A stretch of DNA of 64,000 nt from CAVPMN01 sp963706425 (lineage in GTDB: Bacteria; Actinomycetota; Acidimicrobiia; Acidimicrobiales; Acidimicrobilacustridaceae): positions 1,054,001 through 1,118,000 of the forward strand of contig CAVPMN010000020.1 of NCBI GenBank assembly GCA_963706425.1, in the 5' to 3' direction. Positions 46,066 through 55,938 of this stretch are shown piece by piece (within the stretch, counting starts at the first letter, position 1; every line of letters begins with the position of its first letter). The position numbers were made by a program, and so were the translations under genes. The notes under the pieces are model-generated. The model saw only the letters and a list, made by a program, of their open reading frames with translations. It was not told the DNA's origin and searched no databases.

Positions 46066-46848
46066 TCACGGGTGCTGACTGCTGACCGACACGATCTCGC
46101 CGGTCATGTACGACGAGTAGTCGCTGGCCAGGAACACCATCACGTTGGCGACCTCCCACGGCTCGGCCCCCCGACCGAACGCTTCCCGGGTGGCCAGCTC
46201 CTCGAGCAGCTCCTCGGTGGTCACCTTGGCGAGGAACGGGTGCATGGCCAGGCTCGGGGCCACCGCGTTGATGCGCACCCCGGCGGGCGCGGCTTCGATG
46301 GCGGCGCAGCGGGTGAGCGCCATCACCCCGGCCTTGGCCGCGGCGTAGTGGGCCTGACCTTCCTGCGCTCGCCAACCGACCACCGACGCATTGTTGACGA
46401 TGACCCCCGCACCCCGGGGGATCATGTGCCGCAGCGCCGCCCGCGTGGCGCGCATGGTGCCGGTGAGGGTGACGTCGATGACCGACGACCACTGCTCGTC
46501 GGTCATCTCGACCAAGTTGGCGGTGCCGCCCAGCCCGGCGTTGTTCATGAGCACGTCGACCTGCCCGAGTGCACCGATGGCGGCGTCGAGCAGGCCGACC
46601 ACGTCGTCTTCGACGGTGACATTGCACAGCACCGCAGGCGGACGCGTGCCGGTGAGCTCCTCGAGCTGATCGGCGGCCTCGCCGAGCCGGCGCTCGTGGA
46701 TGTCGCTGATGACGATGCGGGCGCCTTCTTCGGCACAGCGCCTCGCCACCGCGAAGCCGATGCCGGTGCCCGCCGCGGCGGTGATCACCACGTTCTTGCC
46801 GGCGAGCAGGCCGTGACCCTCGACGTAGTTGGGCGTGTCGGGCATCAA
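46066..46848 (-). CDS. ipdF: IpdF, SDR of steroid C/D-ring catabolism
   Basis: Intact, 260 residues. It matches mycobacterial IpdF (Rv3559c) strikingly as I remember it: GHGLLAGKNVVITAAAGTGI (a diagnostic variant cofactor motif), ISDIHERRLGEAADQL, NNAGLGG, VIVNNASVVGWRAQEGQAHY, AAAKAGVMALTRCAAIEAA, EAFGRGAEPWEVANVMVFLA and SDYSSYMTGE. IpdF carries out an alcohol/ketone redox step on the HIP skeleton. Its start overlaps the end of fadE30, the same pair order as Rv3560c-Rv3559c. Confidence 0.93.
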   Translation of the reverse strand: MMPDTPNYVEGHGLLAGKNVVITAAAGTGIGFAVARRCAEEGARIVISDIHERRLGEAADQLEELTGTRPPAVLCNVTVEDDVVGLLDAAIGALGQVDVLMNNAGLGGTANLVEMTDEQWSSVIDVTLTGTMRATRAALRHMIPRGAGVIVNNASVVGWRAQEGQAHYAAAKAGVMALTRCAAIEAAPAGVRINAVAPSLAMHPFLAKVTTEELLEELATREAFGRGAEPWEVANVMVFLASDYSSYMTGEIVSVSSQHP

Positions 46849-48035
46849 CCGGCCACCTTGGGCTCGGGCGGCAGGCCCAGCGCCCGCTCACCGATGATGT
46901 TTCGCTGGATCTGGTTGGCGCCACCGTAGATGGTGTCGGCGCGCGTGTAGAGGAAGAGCCGCTGCGAGTCCGGACAGCTCGTAGCCCGGCCCGTCGCAGA
47001 CGCCGGCCGCGACTGCCGAGCAGGTCGATCGCCAGCTCGCCGAGGTCGCGGTGCAGCCGGGCCCAGTAGAGCTTGGAGATGTAGGACGGGCCGCTCAGCT
47101 CGGGCTGGTCGGCCATGGTGAGCATGCGCAGCGTGTTCCACCGCATGATCTCGAGCCGAGACCACATCGACGACAGCCGCTGGCGCACGATCGGGTCGCC
47201 GAGACGCTTGTCGCGACGTGCCCGGCCGAGGATCTGCTCGAACTCACGCAGGAACGCGAACTGCTGGCCGAGCGTGGAGGCGCCGCGCTCGAAGGCGAGC
47301 AGGCCCATGGCCACCCGCCAGCCGTTGTTGACCCCGCCCACCACGAGGTCGGCCGGCGTGGGCGTATCGGTGAAGAACGTCTCGCTGAACTCGGAGCTGC
47401 CGGTGATCTGCACGATGGGACGGATCTCGATGCCGGGCTCGTCCATGCGCACCAGAAGGAACGAGATGCCCTTGTGCTTCGGGTGCGTCGCGGTCGGTGC
47501 GGGCCAGCACGAAGCACCAGTCGGCCCACTGCGACAGCGAGGTCCACACCTTCTGGCCGTTGATGATCCATCGGTCGCCGTCGAGGTCGGCCCGGGTCTG
47601 CACGTTGGCCAGGTCGGAGCCGGCGTTGGGCTCGGAGTAGCCCTGGCACCACAGCTCCTCGCCGAGACGGATCTTCGGCAGGAACCGCTGCTGCTGCTCG
47701 GCGCTGCCGAAGTGGATGAGCGTGGGCCCGATGAGGCCTTCGCCGATGTGGCCCACCCGACCGGGTGCACCGGCGCGGGCGTACTCCTCGAAGAAGATGA
47801 CCTGCTGGTTGAGGGGCAGGCCCCGACCGCCGTGCTCGGTCGGCCAGCCCACGCAGGTCCAGCCGTCGGCACCGAGACGACGTTCCCACGCCAGGCGCTC
47901 GTCGAAGCAGCTGTGCTCGTCACCCGGCCCGCCGCGCCCTTTGATCTCGGCGAACTCACCGTGGAGCAGGTCGTCGAGATAGGCCCGCACGTCCTTGCGG
48001 AACGCTTCTTCCTCGGGCGTGAAACTCAAGTCCAT
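46845..48035 (-). CDS. fadE30: Acyl-CoA dehydrogenase FadE30, frameshifted
   Basis: About 397 residues after restoring indels near 47490 (CCC-AAG read as CCCGAAG) and 46965-47000. It follows mycobacterial FadE30 (Rv3560c): IKGRGGPGDEHSCFDERLAW, CVGWPTEHGGRGLPLNQQV, LWCQGYSEPNAGSDLANVQT, INGQKVWTSLSQWADWCFVL, AFERGASTLGQQFAFLREF and RADTIYGGANQIQRNIIGER. FadE30 dehydrogenates the propionyl-CoA side chain of the HIP-CoA skeleton. An operator lies 20 bases upstream. It is followed by ipdF with an overlapping start. Confidence 0.9.
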
Positions 48036-48054
48036 GACGACGGGCAGCCTACAC

Positions 48055-48069
48055 CTGACGACCCGTCAG
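48055..48069. promoter_or_regulatory. CTGAYG-N3-CGTCAG operator, copy 8
   Basis: CTGACGACCCGTCAG lies 20 bases upstream of fadE30 and just downstream of the MaoC-like gene. Confidence 0.75.
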
Positions 48070-48097
48070 ATCGCAGCCCGCAGGCGGCGCCAAGGCC

Positions 48098-48557
48098 TCA
48101 GGCCAGGTAGCGACTGAGCGACTCGATGACGCACGCGGGCTTGTCGGATCCCTCGATCTCGATGGTGATCACCACGGTGGTCTGCACGCCGCCGGCGATC
48201 TCCTCCACGGCCGCCAGCTCGCGCGCCCGCACGCAACCGCGAGCCGACCGTGACCGGTGCAGGGAACCGCACCTTGTTCATGCCGTAGTTGACGCCCATC
48301 GACACGCCCCGCACGTCGAGGATCTGGGGCAGGAAGTAGTTGGACAGCGACAGCGTGAGATAGCCGTGGGCGATGGTGGCGCCGAACGGACCGTCTTTGG
48401 CGCGCTCGGGGTCGACGTGGATCCACTGGTGGTCACCGGTGGCATCGGCGAAACGGTCGATGCGTTCCTGGTCGATCGTGAGCCAGTCGCTGTGACCGAG
48501 GTGGGTGCCGACACCGGCCTTCACCTCGTCGAGGTTCTCGAACACCGTTTGGGCCAT
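48098..48557 (-). CDS. MaoC-like (R)-enoyl-CoA hydratase, one frameshift
   Basis: About 152 residues, single hot-dog fold. The hydratase-2 motif is ADATGDHQWIHVDPERA followed by GPFGATIAHGYLTLSLSNYF, where Asp and His are the usual catalytic pair; then GVNYGMNKVRFPAPVTVGSR. A frame change near 48240 leads to the C-terminus ACVIESLSRYLA. It could hydrate an enoyl-CoA made by the neighbouring dehydrogenases. It lies upstream of the fadE30 operator on the same strand. Confidence 0.82.
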
Positions 48558-48571
48558 GGCAGGATCATGGC

Positions 48572-48949
48572 ATGACCGACGACGAGGTCCTGCAACTGGC
48601 CGATCGCGTGTTCTCCGCGATCGAGGACGGCGATCTCGAGGCGTTGCGGGCGTGCTACGCACCCGACTTCGTGGCGTGGACCAACTTCGACGATCGCGAG
48701 TCCGACCTCGAACAGTCGTTGAAGGTGGTCGGCTGGCTGTGCGGTCGACTGTCCGAGCGGCGCTACGACGTGCGCCGACGGGTGCTGGTCGACGACGGAT
48801 TCGTGCAGGAACACGTGCTGTGTGGCACTGCGCCCGACGGCACTGCGATCGCCATGCCTGCGTGCATCGTCGCCACGGTGTCCGAGGGGCTCGTCACCCG
48901 CATGAACGAGTACCTCGACCCCGCGGGCGTCGCCGCCCTCGCCCGCTGA
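48572..48949 (+). CDS. SnoaL-like (NTF2-fold) protein
   Basis: Intact, 125 residues. It opens with VLQLADRVFSAIEDGDLEAL and YAPDFVAWTNFDDRESDLEQ, then EHVLCGTAPDGTAIAMPACI and VTRMNEYLDPAGVAAL, the compact NTF2-like pattern of SnoaL/ketosteroid-isomerase-like proteins. It diverges from the MaoC-like gene with about 14 bases between starts. The substrate is unknown; a lipid or steroid ligand is plausible from context. Confidence 0.82.
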   Translation: MTDDEVLQLADRVFSAIEDGDLEALRACYAPDFVAWTNFDDRESDLEQSLKVVGWLCGRLSERRYDVRRRVLVDDGFVQEHVLCGTAPDGTAIAMPACIVATVSEGLVTRMNEYLDPAGVAALAR

Positions 48950-48958
48950 CCCTTCAGG

Positions 48959-50946
48959 TCAGACGGCGCGGCCGGCGAGGTGACCGTCGAAGATCGCCCG
49001 GTCGACCCAGCGCACGGCCACCGCGTCGCCCACCCGGCGCACGTCGGCCACCCGTCCGGACAGCTCGTCGTAGAGCGAGTCGTCGGGCAGCCCGTGCGTG
49101 CGGATGATCACCCAGTCGGCCGGCAGCGTGCGCGACTCGCGTGAGTAGGTGTCGAACACGGTGATCTCGTGGTCGCCGATGAAGCCGGCGACGGTGTTCG
49201 GCATCCAGGCCACCCCCGCCCGACAGGCTTTGCCCAAGGCCTTCACCATGGTCTCGCTGTCGGCGAGCATCGGCTGGGCGAGCGGCATCACCACCGACAC
49301 CCGCGCACCGCGTCGCGGCCAACGCCTCGCCCAGCGCGATGCCGTCGATGAAGCCCACGGCGTCGACCACCACCACGTCGCCACCGATCTCGGCCAGGCG
49401 GTGTTGGGCCGACTCGTGATCGATCACCCAGTCGGGCTCCGAACCGACGATGGGCATGGGATGCCACTTCGAGTGTCCGGTCTTGGTCGCCCGACCGCCT
49501 GTCGCCACTATCACGGCGTCGGGGTCGAGCGCCAGCACGGTCAGCGGCGTCGGCGGTGACACCGAGCCGGACGTCGACCCCGTGACGCTCGCACTGACCG
49601 ATGCGCCAGTCGACGAAGCCCGCCATCTCGTCGCGCCACGGCAGGGCCTGGGCCATGCGCACCTTGCCCCCGAGTTGTTCGCTGCGCTCGAGCAGCACGA
49701 CGTCGTGGCCGCGTGCGGCGGCCACCCAGGCCGCCTCGAGTCCCGGCCGGCCCACCGCCCACCACCACCACGCCGCTTCGGCTGGCGGGCGACCGGTAGC
49801 GGACCGCCGAGCGAGTCCTCCCGCCCGACCACCGGATTGGTGTCGCACGTGACCGGCAGGGTCTTGGTGAGGTTGCCGTAGCAGCCCTGGTTGCAGCCGG
49901 TGCACAGCCGGATCTCGTCGTCGCGGCTGTCGGCCGCCTTGCGGGGCCACTCGGGATCGGCGATCAGCGCCCGCACCACGGTGACGGCGTCGGCCTGCCC
50001 GGCCGCGATGATGGCCTCGGCCTCGGCCGGCGTGACCACCCGATGCACGGCGAACACCGGCGTGTCGGGCACGGCCGCCTTGATCAGGCCGGTGGTCTCG
50101 GCGGCGAAGGCATGACGCACGTACATGGGTCGCACCATGCCGATGCCGGAGGTGCCCACGCTCACGTTGAGGAAGTCGACCAGTCCGGTCGCCGCGAACG
50201 CGGCAGCGATCTCGGCGGCGGCGGCCGGGTCGATGCCCGACCCGTCCCACTCCTCCTCGTTGCCCACCAAGCGCAGCCCGACCGCCACCCCACCGCCCAC
50301 GGCGTCACGAACGGCCTGAAGCACCTCGGTGCCGAAGCGCATGCGGTTCTCGAGGCTGCCGCCGTAGTGGTCGGTGCGGTGGTTCGACTTCGGTGACAGG
50401 AACTCGTGGATGAGGTAGCCGTGCGCACCGTGGATCTCGATGCCGTCGAAGCCGCCCTCGGCCGCGTGGCGCGCCGATCTCGGCAAAGTGCGCCACCAAC
50501 TCGTCGATCTCGTGCTGCTCGAGCGCCTTCGGTGGTTCGTTGAAGTTGGCCATCACCGATGGCGCCCACACCGGCAGCTTCGACCAGTCGCCGCCGTTCA
50601 CCCCGCCGTTGTGCGAGAGCTGGATGAACGCCAGCGAACCGTGCTCGTGCACCGCGTCGGTGACGGTGCGGAAGCCCGGCACCGCCTCGGGCAGCCACGC
50701 GGCGGCGTTGTTCGGCATCTGATAGGCGGTGGTGGGGTGCACCGCGGTCTGGCCGGCGATGACCACCCCGGCCCCACCTGCCGCCCGCTCGCCCAGGTAG
50801 CGGGCCAGCCGGGCGCCGTAGAACCCGGGCTCGCCGATGGTGGGGTTGGGCTCGGTGAAGCGGGTGAAGTGGGCGCCGAAGACGATGCGATTGGGGGCCG
50901 CAACCGGCCCGATCGTCAGAGGTTCGAAGAGCAGAGGATGAGCCAT
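48959..50946 (-). CDS. OYE/FadH-type NADH:flavin oxidoreductase with Fe-S cluster, frameshifted
   Basis: About 660 residues. The N-terminal FMN barrel has PNRIVFGAHFTRFTEPNPTI, AFIQLSHNGGVNGG, GGFDGIEIHGAHGYLIHEFL and the catalytic YGGSLENRMRF. A 4Fe-4S site follows (LCTGCNQGCYGN, then VTCDTNP). The C-terminal part has an FAD/NAD domain (VVVVGGGPAGLEAAWVAAAR, VIVATGG). This is the layout of 2,4-dienoyl-CoA reductase and BaiCD-like enone reductases. Frames change near 50480, 49755, 49555 and 49310. It could reduce unsaturated acyl-CoA or steroid enones. It diverges from an acyl-CoA ligase. Confidence 0.85.
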
Positions 50947-50974
50947 CGCCGGCAAACCTAGTAAGACTCCGGCC

Positions 50975-52439
50975 GTGCTCCGCGAGATCGTCCGAGAGGC
51001 AGCCCAGCGATTCGAAGACCGGCCGGCGCTCGTCGCGCCCGACGGTGACACGCTGACCTACGCATCGCTCGACGCGAAGTCCGACGACGTGGCCCGTGGT
51101 TTGCACCGCAGGGGCATCGGTGAGGGCGACGTGGTGGCCCTGGTGTTGCCCTCGCACTTCGACTACGTGGTCGCCTACGCGGCCACCACCAAGGTCGGTG
51201 CGATCACCGCAGGCGTCAACCCCCGACTCACCGCCACCGAGCGCGCCGGCGATGCTGCGGGTCGCCGCAGCCCCGCCTCGTGATCGAGAACGGAGTCGGC
51301 GAACTGGCCGAGAGCGGGAGGCGACCTCCCGATGCCCGGTGCCACGACCCCGAGCGGGTCGTGGCCGATCGTGTTCACCTCCGGCACCACCGGCACGCCC
51401 CAAGGCGCCGATCTTCGGCAACCGCGAGCTCAGCGCCATCGCCCGCAGCGACGTGCCGAGTTGGGACGATCCCGACGCGTGGGCGGCGGCGGCCACCTCG
51501 TGGCGTCGACGCAGTTCGCCCACATCGGGTTCATGACCAAGCTCCCGTGGTACCTCCGCCTCGGCACCACCACCCACCTGCTCGAGCGCTGGCGGGCAGC
51601 CGACGTGCTCGCACTGGTGAGCGAGCACCGCATGACGAGCATCGGCGGCGTGGCGCCCGCAGCTCGCCCTGATGCTGCGCGACCCCGACTTCGACCGCTA
51701 CGACCTGTCGACCGTGTCGACGATCATCATGGGCGGCGCCCTCTCGCCGCCGGCACTGGTGGACGAGGCCCGGCGGCGGTTCGGCGCCGCCTACTCGATC
51801 CGCTACTCGTCCACCGAGTGCGGGGGCGTGGGCACGGGCACGGCGTTCGACGCCGACGACGAGGAGGCGCTGCACACCGTCGGCCGCCCGCGGCGAGCGT
51901 CGAGGTCGACATCCGCGACGACGACGACCGGCCGGTCGGGCCCGACGAGGTGGGCGAGCTGTGCCTGCGGTCGCCCTGCATGATGCGTGGCTACTGGCAC
52001 GACCCCGAGGCGACCGCCGAGGCGCTGCGCGACGGCTGGCTGCACACGGGTGACCTGGCCCGGATCGACGATCGGGGCCTGGTCCGACTGGCCGGTCGCG
52101 CGCAAGGAGATGTTCATCCGGGGCGGCTACAACGTCTATCCCGTCGAGGTCGAGGCGGTGCTGGCCTCGCATCCGGCGGTGGCCGACGTGGCCGTGGTGC
52201 CACGCCCCGACGACGTGATGGGCGAGATCGGCGTGGCCGTGGTGGTGCCCGCCGATCCCGAGCGAGCCGCCCACGCTCGACGTCGCTGCGCAGCGTTCGG
52301 CGCCGACGCAGCTGGCCGGCTACAAGCTGCCCGAGGCGCTCCGGCTGGTCGACTCGCTGCCGCTGACCCGATGCAGAAGGTCGACCGGCGCACGCTCGCC
52401 CTCGCCGAGCAGGCTGAAGGGGCCAGGCGAGACGGCTGA
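50975..52439 (+). CDS. Acyl-CoA synthetase (AMP-forming), heavily frameshifted
   Basis: About 488 residues of the adenylate-forming family: LTYASLDAKSDDVARGLHRR, AITAGVNPRLTATER, P-loop VFTSGTTGTP, then GTTTHLLERW, YSSTECGGVGTG, GYWHDPEATAEALRDGWLHT, GDLARIDDRGLVRLAGR, EMFIRGGYNVYPVEVEAVLA and LTPMQKVDRRTL. Frames change at least six times (around 51245, 51410, 51490, 51660, 51890, 52105 and 52280). The start is a GTG. No CTGACG or KstR-type site was seen in the 28-base gap to the divergent reductase. The substrate is unknown; a fatty or steroid acid is likely. Confidence 0.78.
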
Positions 52440-52524
52440 CCAGCGGGTCCGGTCGGAGGCCGCTGATCCGGGGCGCCCCGACCACCGGTCGCCGGCGCGG
52501 CACAATGGGTGCCGTCGTGTCCCC

Positions 52525-53834
52525 GTGCCGCTCCCCCGTCTCGCCCCGCTGCTCGCCGTCGTCCTCGCCGCGGCGATCGCTCCTCGCCGCCTGCAGCGAC
52601 GGGCGCGCGCGCGGCCGACCGTGGCGGCACCGGGCGAGCAGGCTGCCGCCCCTGCCCGAACCGACGGTCGAAGCCGACCGACGACGACCAGGGCCCCGAT
52701 CCCCTGCCCGATCCGGGCGTCGCACCAGGCGAGTGCGAGGTGGTCACCTACACGCCATCCGACCGCCGAGGACGACCACGAAGGCGAGCTGTGCCGACCC
52801 GAGCACCGACCAGCGTGACGTGGCGGTGATGCTGGTGCACGGCGGCAGCGGCATCGGCGGGGCTCGCACGGGCATGCGACCCTGGGCCACCCGCTTGCTG
52901 GCCGAGGGCTACGTGGTGTTCATGCCCGTCGTACCACCTGTTCTCACCAGGCGGCGAGAGCCCGGTGTTCCCGCTGCCCGAGCAGAACCTGAAGGCCGCG
53001 GTGCAATACGTGCGGGGCACGGCGAACGCCACCGGCATCCGCCGTGATCGTGTGGTGGTGCAGGGCTTCTCGGCCGGCGCCCGCCTCGGCTCGGTGCTCT
53101 ACACACATCCCGACGACGACTACTTCGGCGGCGACGAGCTGTGGCCCGACATCAGCGACGAGGTCAACGGGTTCATCGCCTTCTACCACACGTACGACGG
53201 CACGATGCAGTACGCCGACGCAGTACTACGGCGGCACCGACGACAGCCGCGACGAAGCGGTGCGCACTCGCTGGGACAAGGCCGACACGTTGGCGAGCAC
53301 GTCGGAGGCGGTCGGGCCGGCCCTCTTCATCACCGGCGACCGCGACTGGGATCTCATCGAAGACCATCAGCAGCAGTTCGCCACCCGATTCCGCGCCGCC
53401 CGCCTCGACTCGACGGTCGTGGTCATCAAGGGCGGCAGCCACGGCTTCGACCAGAGCGGGGCGACCCGACTCACCCGCCTCGGCGAGCAAGCGGCCCTCG
53501 AGGTGCTCGAGTGGCTGAACGACGAGTTCCCGCAGGACCCCGAACGCGAGCCCTCCGTAGTCGTCGGTCGACCTGGCCACCTCACCCGACTACAGCGGCA
53601 CGCCGCCGCCCACCTACGAGACCCGTCGTCGGGTCACCAGCCCGGTGACCCGGTCGACCACCACCACGGTGCGGTCGTCCGGATCGACGTCGAGCACCAC
53701 GGTCACGACGCTCGACATCCCCACCACCGTGACCACCGAGCCGGTCGACACCACCACCACGACCACCGAGCCGCCCCCCATCGTCGACCACCACCACCAC
53801 CACCGAGCCCCCGCCTCCGCCGCCCGACGGCTGA
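52525..53834 (+). CDS. Secreted lipoprotein alpha/beta hydrolase with Thr/Pro-rich tail, frameshifted
   Basis: About 435 residues. The signal peptide PLPRLAPLLAVVLAAAIA leads to a lipobox LLAAC after a frame change near 52580. The hydrolase core has VAVMLVHGGSGIGGARTGMR, the nucleophile elbow VVVQGFSAGARLGS, the aspartate in FITGDRDWDLI and the histidine in KGGSHGFDQSG. The last 70 residues are Thr/Pro-rich (TTVTTEPVDTTTTTTEPP) and end PPPDG, typical of a cell-wall linker. It probably acts as an esterase outside the membrane. Other frame changes lie near 52800, 52930, 53220 and 53600. Confidence 0.72.
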
Positions 53835-53843
53835 CCAACTCGT

Positions 53844-53893
53844 GTTCCTGTGGCCGAACGTGACCTGTGGAGTCCCGCGCTGGCCACAGAAAC
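53844..53893. repeat. 50-bp palindrome family, copy 3
   Basis: GTTCCTGTGGCC and GGCCACAGAAAC are the outer arms, as in the copies at 28297 and 28361, but the inside differs. It starts ten bases after the lipoprotein hydrolase stop. Confidence 0.75.
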
Positions 53894-53942
53894 GGGAGCT
53901 GGGTTGGGCGGGACGGGAGACGGCCCGGCTCACAATGGACCC

Positions 53943-54428
53943 GTGACAACCGCCGACCTGTCGAACGTGGGCACCGAGGTGAGCGTCGACATCGAGGCCG
54001 ACGCCGCGACGGTGTGGAACCTGATCACCGACCTCGACCGCACGCCCGAGTGGAACCGCGAGACCATCAGCACCGTGTGGGTGGGTGAGCCCGCCCGAGC
54101 CGAGGTGGGTGCGGTTTCCCGGGGCACCAACCGCCTCGACGAGTGGGAGTGGACGGTCGACTGCCACATCGTGATCGCCGACGAGCCGCACGAGCTGTCG
54201 TGGACCGTGCTCGACCCGGCGAACCCGTCGACCACCTGGTGGTACCGCATCGACGACGCCGACGCGGGCGTGGTGCTCCGCCACGGTTTCCGCCACGGCC
54301 CGAACGTGTCGGGGCTGCGCCGTCGGGTCGACGATCGACGCCGCCGACGCAACCATCGCCACCACGTCGCCATGCTCGAGGCCAACATGCGCCACACGCT
54401 CGGCTGCATCAAGGCCGCAGCAGGGTAG
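53943..54428 (+). CDS. SRPBCC (START/polyketide-cyclase-like) protein
   Basis: About 161 residues. The helix-grip pattern is clear: EVSVDIEADAATVWNLITDL, PEWNRETISTVWVGE, DEWEWTVDCHIVIADEPHEL, PSTTWWYRIDDADAGVVLRH, and a C-terminal helix EANMRHTLGCIKA. These small proteins bind hydrophobic ligands. The basic run RRRRNHRHH near residue 130 is unnatural and probably reflects two compensating indels. The start is the GTG at 53943, after the palindrome. Confidence 0.78.
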   Translation: MTTADLSNVGTEVSVDIEADAATVWNLITDLDRTPEWNRETISTVWVGEPARAEVGAVSRGTNRLDEWEWTVDCHIVIADEPHELSWTVLDPANPSTTWWYRIDDADAGVVLRHGFRHGPNVSGLRRRVDDRRRRRNHRHHVAMLEANMRHTLGCIKAAAG

Positions 54429-54494
54429 GGCGTGGCGTCGACCGAGCTTCGCTGGCTGGCAGACGGCAGCCGATCGAGGCGGAGGATGAGGCAG

Positions 54495-54854
54495 TTACTC
54501 AGGTCTGGCGCGGCTGCGGAGCACACAGAACTCATTGCCTCGGGGTCGGCCAGCACGACCCAGGTCTCGTCGCCCTGGCCGATGTCGACCTTTGTCGCAC
54601 CCATGGCGACGAGGCGCTCGACCTCGGCGTCACGATCGTCCGGCCGCAGGTCGAGGTGCAGGCGGTTCTTCGCCGTCTTTACCTCGGTCGTGCGCCCGAA
54701 CAACAGGCCGGGCAGCCGATCCGGTGCCGGACGGATCTCGATCTCGTCGTCGGCGTCCTGGCCGACCACGACCCATCGACGCGTCGCACCACCATCGGCC
54801 GAGGGCGACCGGGTCGTGTGCGTCGACCACCAGCTGCTCCCACTCGACGGTCAT
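54495..54854 (-). CDS. VOC-family (glyoxalase-like) protein, two compensating frameshifts
   Basis: About 119 residues. It starts MTVEWEQLVVDAHDPVALGR, followed after a frame change near 54780 by EIEIRPAPDRLPGLLFGRTT, KNRLHLDLRPDDRDAEVERL and ETWVVLADPE. Restoring one missing G near 54543 gives the standard GNEFCVLR ending, where the glutamate is the usual metal ligand. It is a single VOC domain, likely dimeric, with unknown substrate. Its start overlaps the end of the MBL-fold gene. Confidence 0.78.
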
Positions 54855-55793
54855 GCCGCGAAGTGCTCGCGCAGGGCGGCCACCTCGGCGAACACCTTGG
54901 TGGTGTCGACGCGCGAGTCCCACGGCTCGCCGGCGAACTCGCGGTGAGGCCCGATCGATCTGGAACGCCAGCCGCTCGGGCTCGTTCCACGAGCGATACG
55001 GGCCGAGCTCGATGCCCTTCGCCGTGTCGAGTGACGAGCGCCCGGCGTCGTAGCCGGCGCGGGCCTCGTCGTAGACGAAGACCAGGTACTCCCGCTCGCC
55101 TGCGCAGGCTCTCGGTCGTCGCCCACCGGGCCATGGCCCGGCACCACGACCGCCGGCTCGAGAGCCTCGAACCGCTCGAGGGCGGCGATCCAGTTCGCGA
55201 ACGTGCCCTCCCACCCGATCGGCGTGCACTGGTTGAACAGCACGTCGCCCGTGAACAGCACCCCGTGTTCGGGGAGATGGGCCACCACGTCGCCGGCGGT
55301 GTGCGCCGGGCCGACGTAGAGCAGCTCGACCGCGAGGCCGTCGAGGTCGATGGTGGCGTCATCGTCGATGGTGGTGGTCGGCGGCGTCAGCTCGATGTCG
55401 TGGAAGTCGAACCGACGCAGGGCGCGGGCGAACCCCGCCACCGCGTCCGAGTGACTCGTCGTCGGCCTCGCCAGCGCGACGAGGAACTCGGGCGTGGCCT
55501 CCTTCCTGAAGTACTCGGCGCACAGCCGATGACCGATGATCTCGGTGCCCATTTCGGCGAACAGCTGGTTGCCCCAGCAGTGATCGCCGTTGTGGTGGGT
55601 GTTCACCAGCCGGCGGGCCGGCGCGTGCGACCTCGGCGTAGAGGTCGATCAGCCGACGGGTGCGGGGCAGGTCCCAGAACGTGTCGACCACCAGGCCGCC
55701 ACCCCGGGCGACGAACCCGCTGTTGCTGTACCCGAGGCCCTCGTCGGGCTGCAGGCAGGCGTAGACGTCCGGCGCGACCTCGATGCGTTCCAC
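54851..55793 (-). CDS. MBL-fold metallo-hydrolase, frameshifted
   Basis: About 313 residues. The metal motif is VNTHHNGDHCWGN, a variant HxHxDH in which Asn replaces the second His, and further metal-binding loops are GPAHTAGD, FTGDVLF and VVVPGHGPVGD. N-terminal strands (GYSNSGFVARGGGLVVDTFW) are as in the family. Frames change near 55625, 55100 and 54950; the C-terminal REYLVFVYDEARAGYDAGRS is in another frame. It is a hydrolase of unknown substrate. It diverges from the substrate-binding protein gene across a long palindrome. Confidence 0.8.
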
Positions 55794-55855
55794 GGCGAGA
55801 GCCTACGGAACCAGCCCAGGCCGTGCGCTAGACCCGAACGCGGTCGATCCCGACG

Positions 55856-55893
55856 TAGTGCTCCGGCCGCAAACGTTTGCGGTCGGGGCACTA
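55856..55893. promoter_or_regulatory. 38-bp palindrome with a LacI/PurR-type core, between divergent genes
   Basis: The core CCGCAAACGTTTGCGG is a perfect 16-base palindrome that matches the style of LacI/PurR-family operators. Outer arms TAGTGC and GCACTA extend the symmetry. It lies 62 bases from the MBL gene start and 45 from the substrate-binding protein start. It could be an operator or another hairpin element. Confidence 0.5.
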
Positions 55894-55938
55894 GGTTGGG
55901 CGGCCGCAGGCGACCAGTAGGGCGACGATCGGGGGCAC

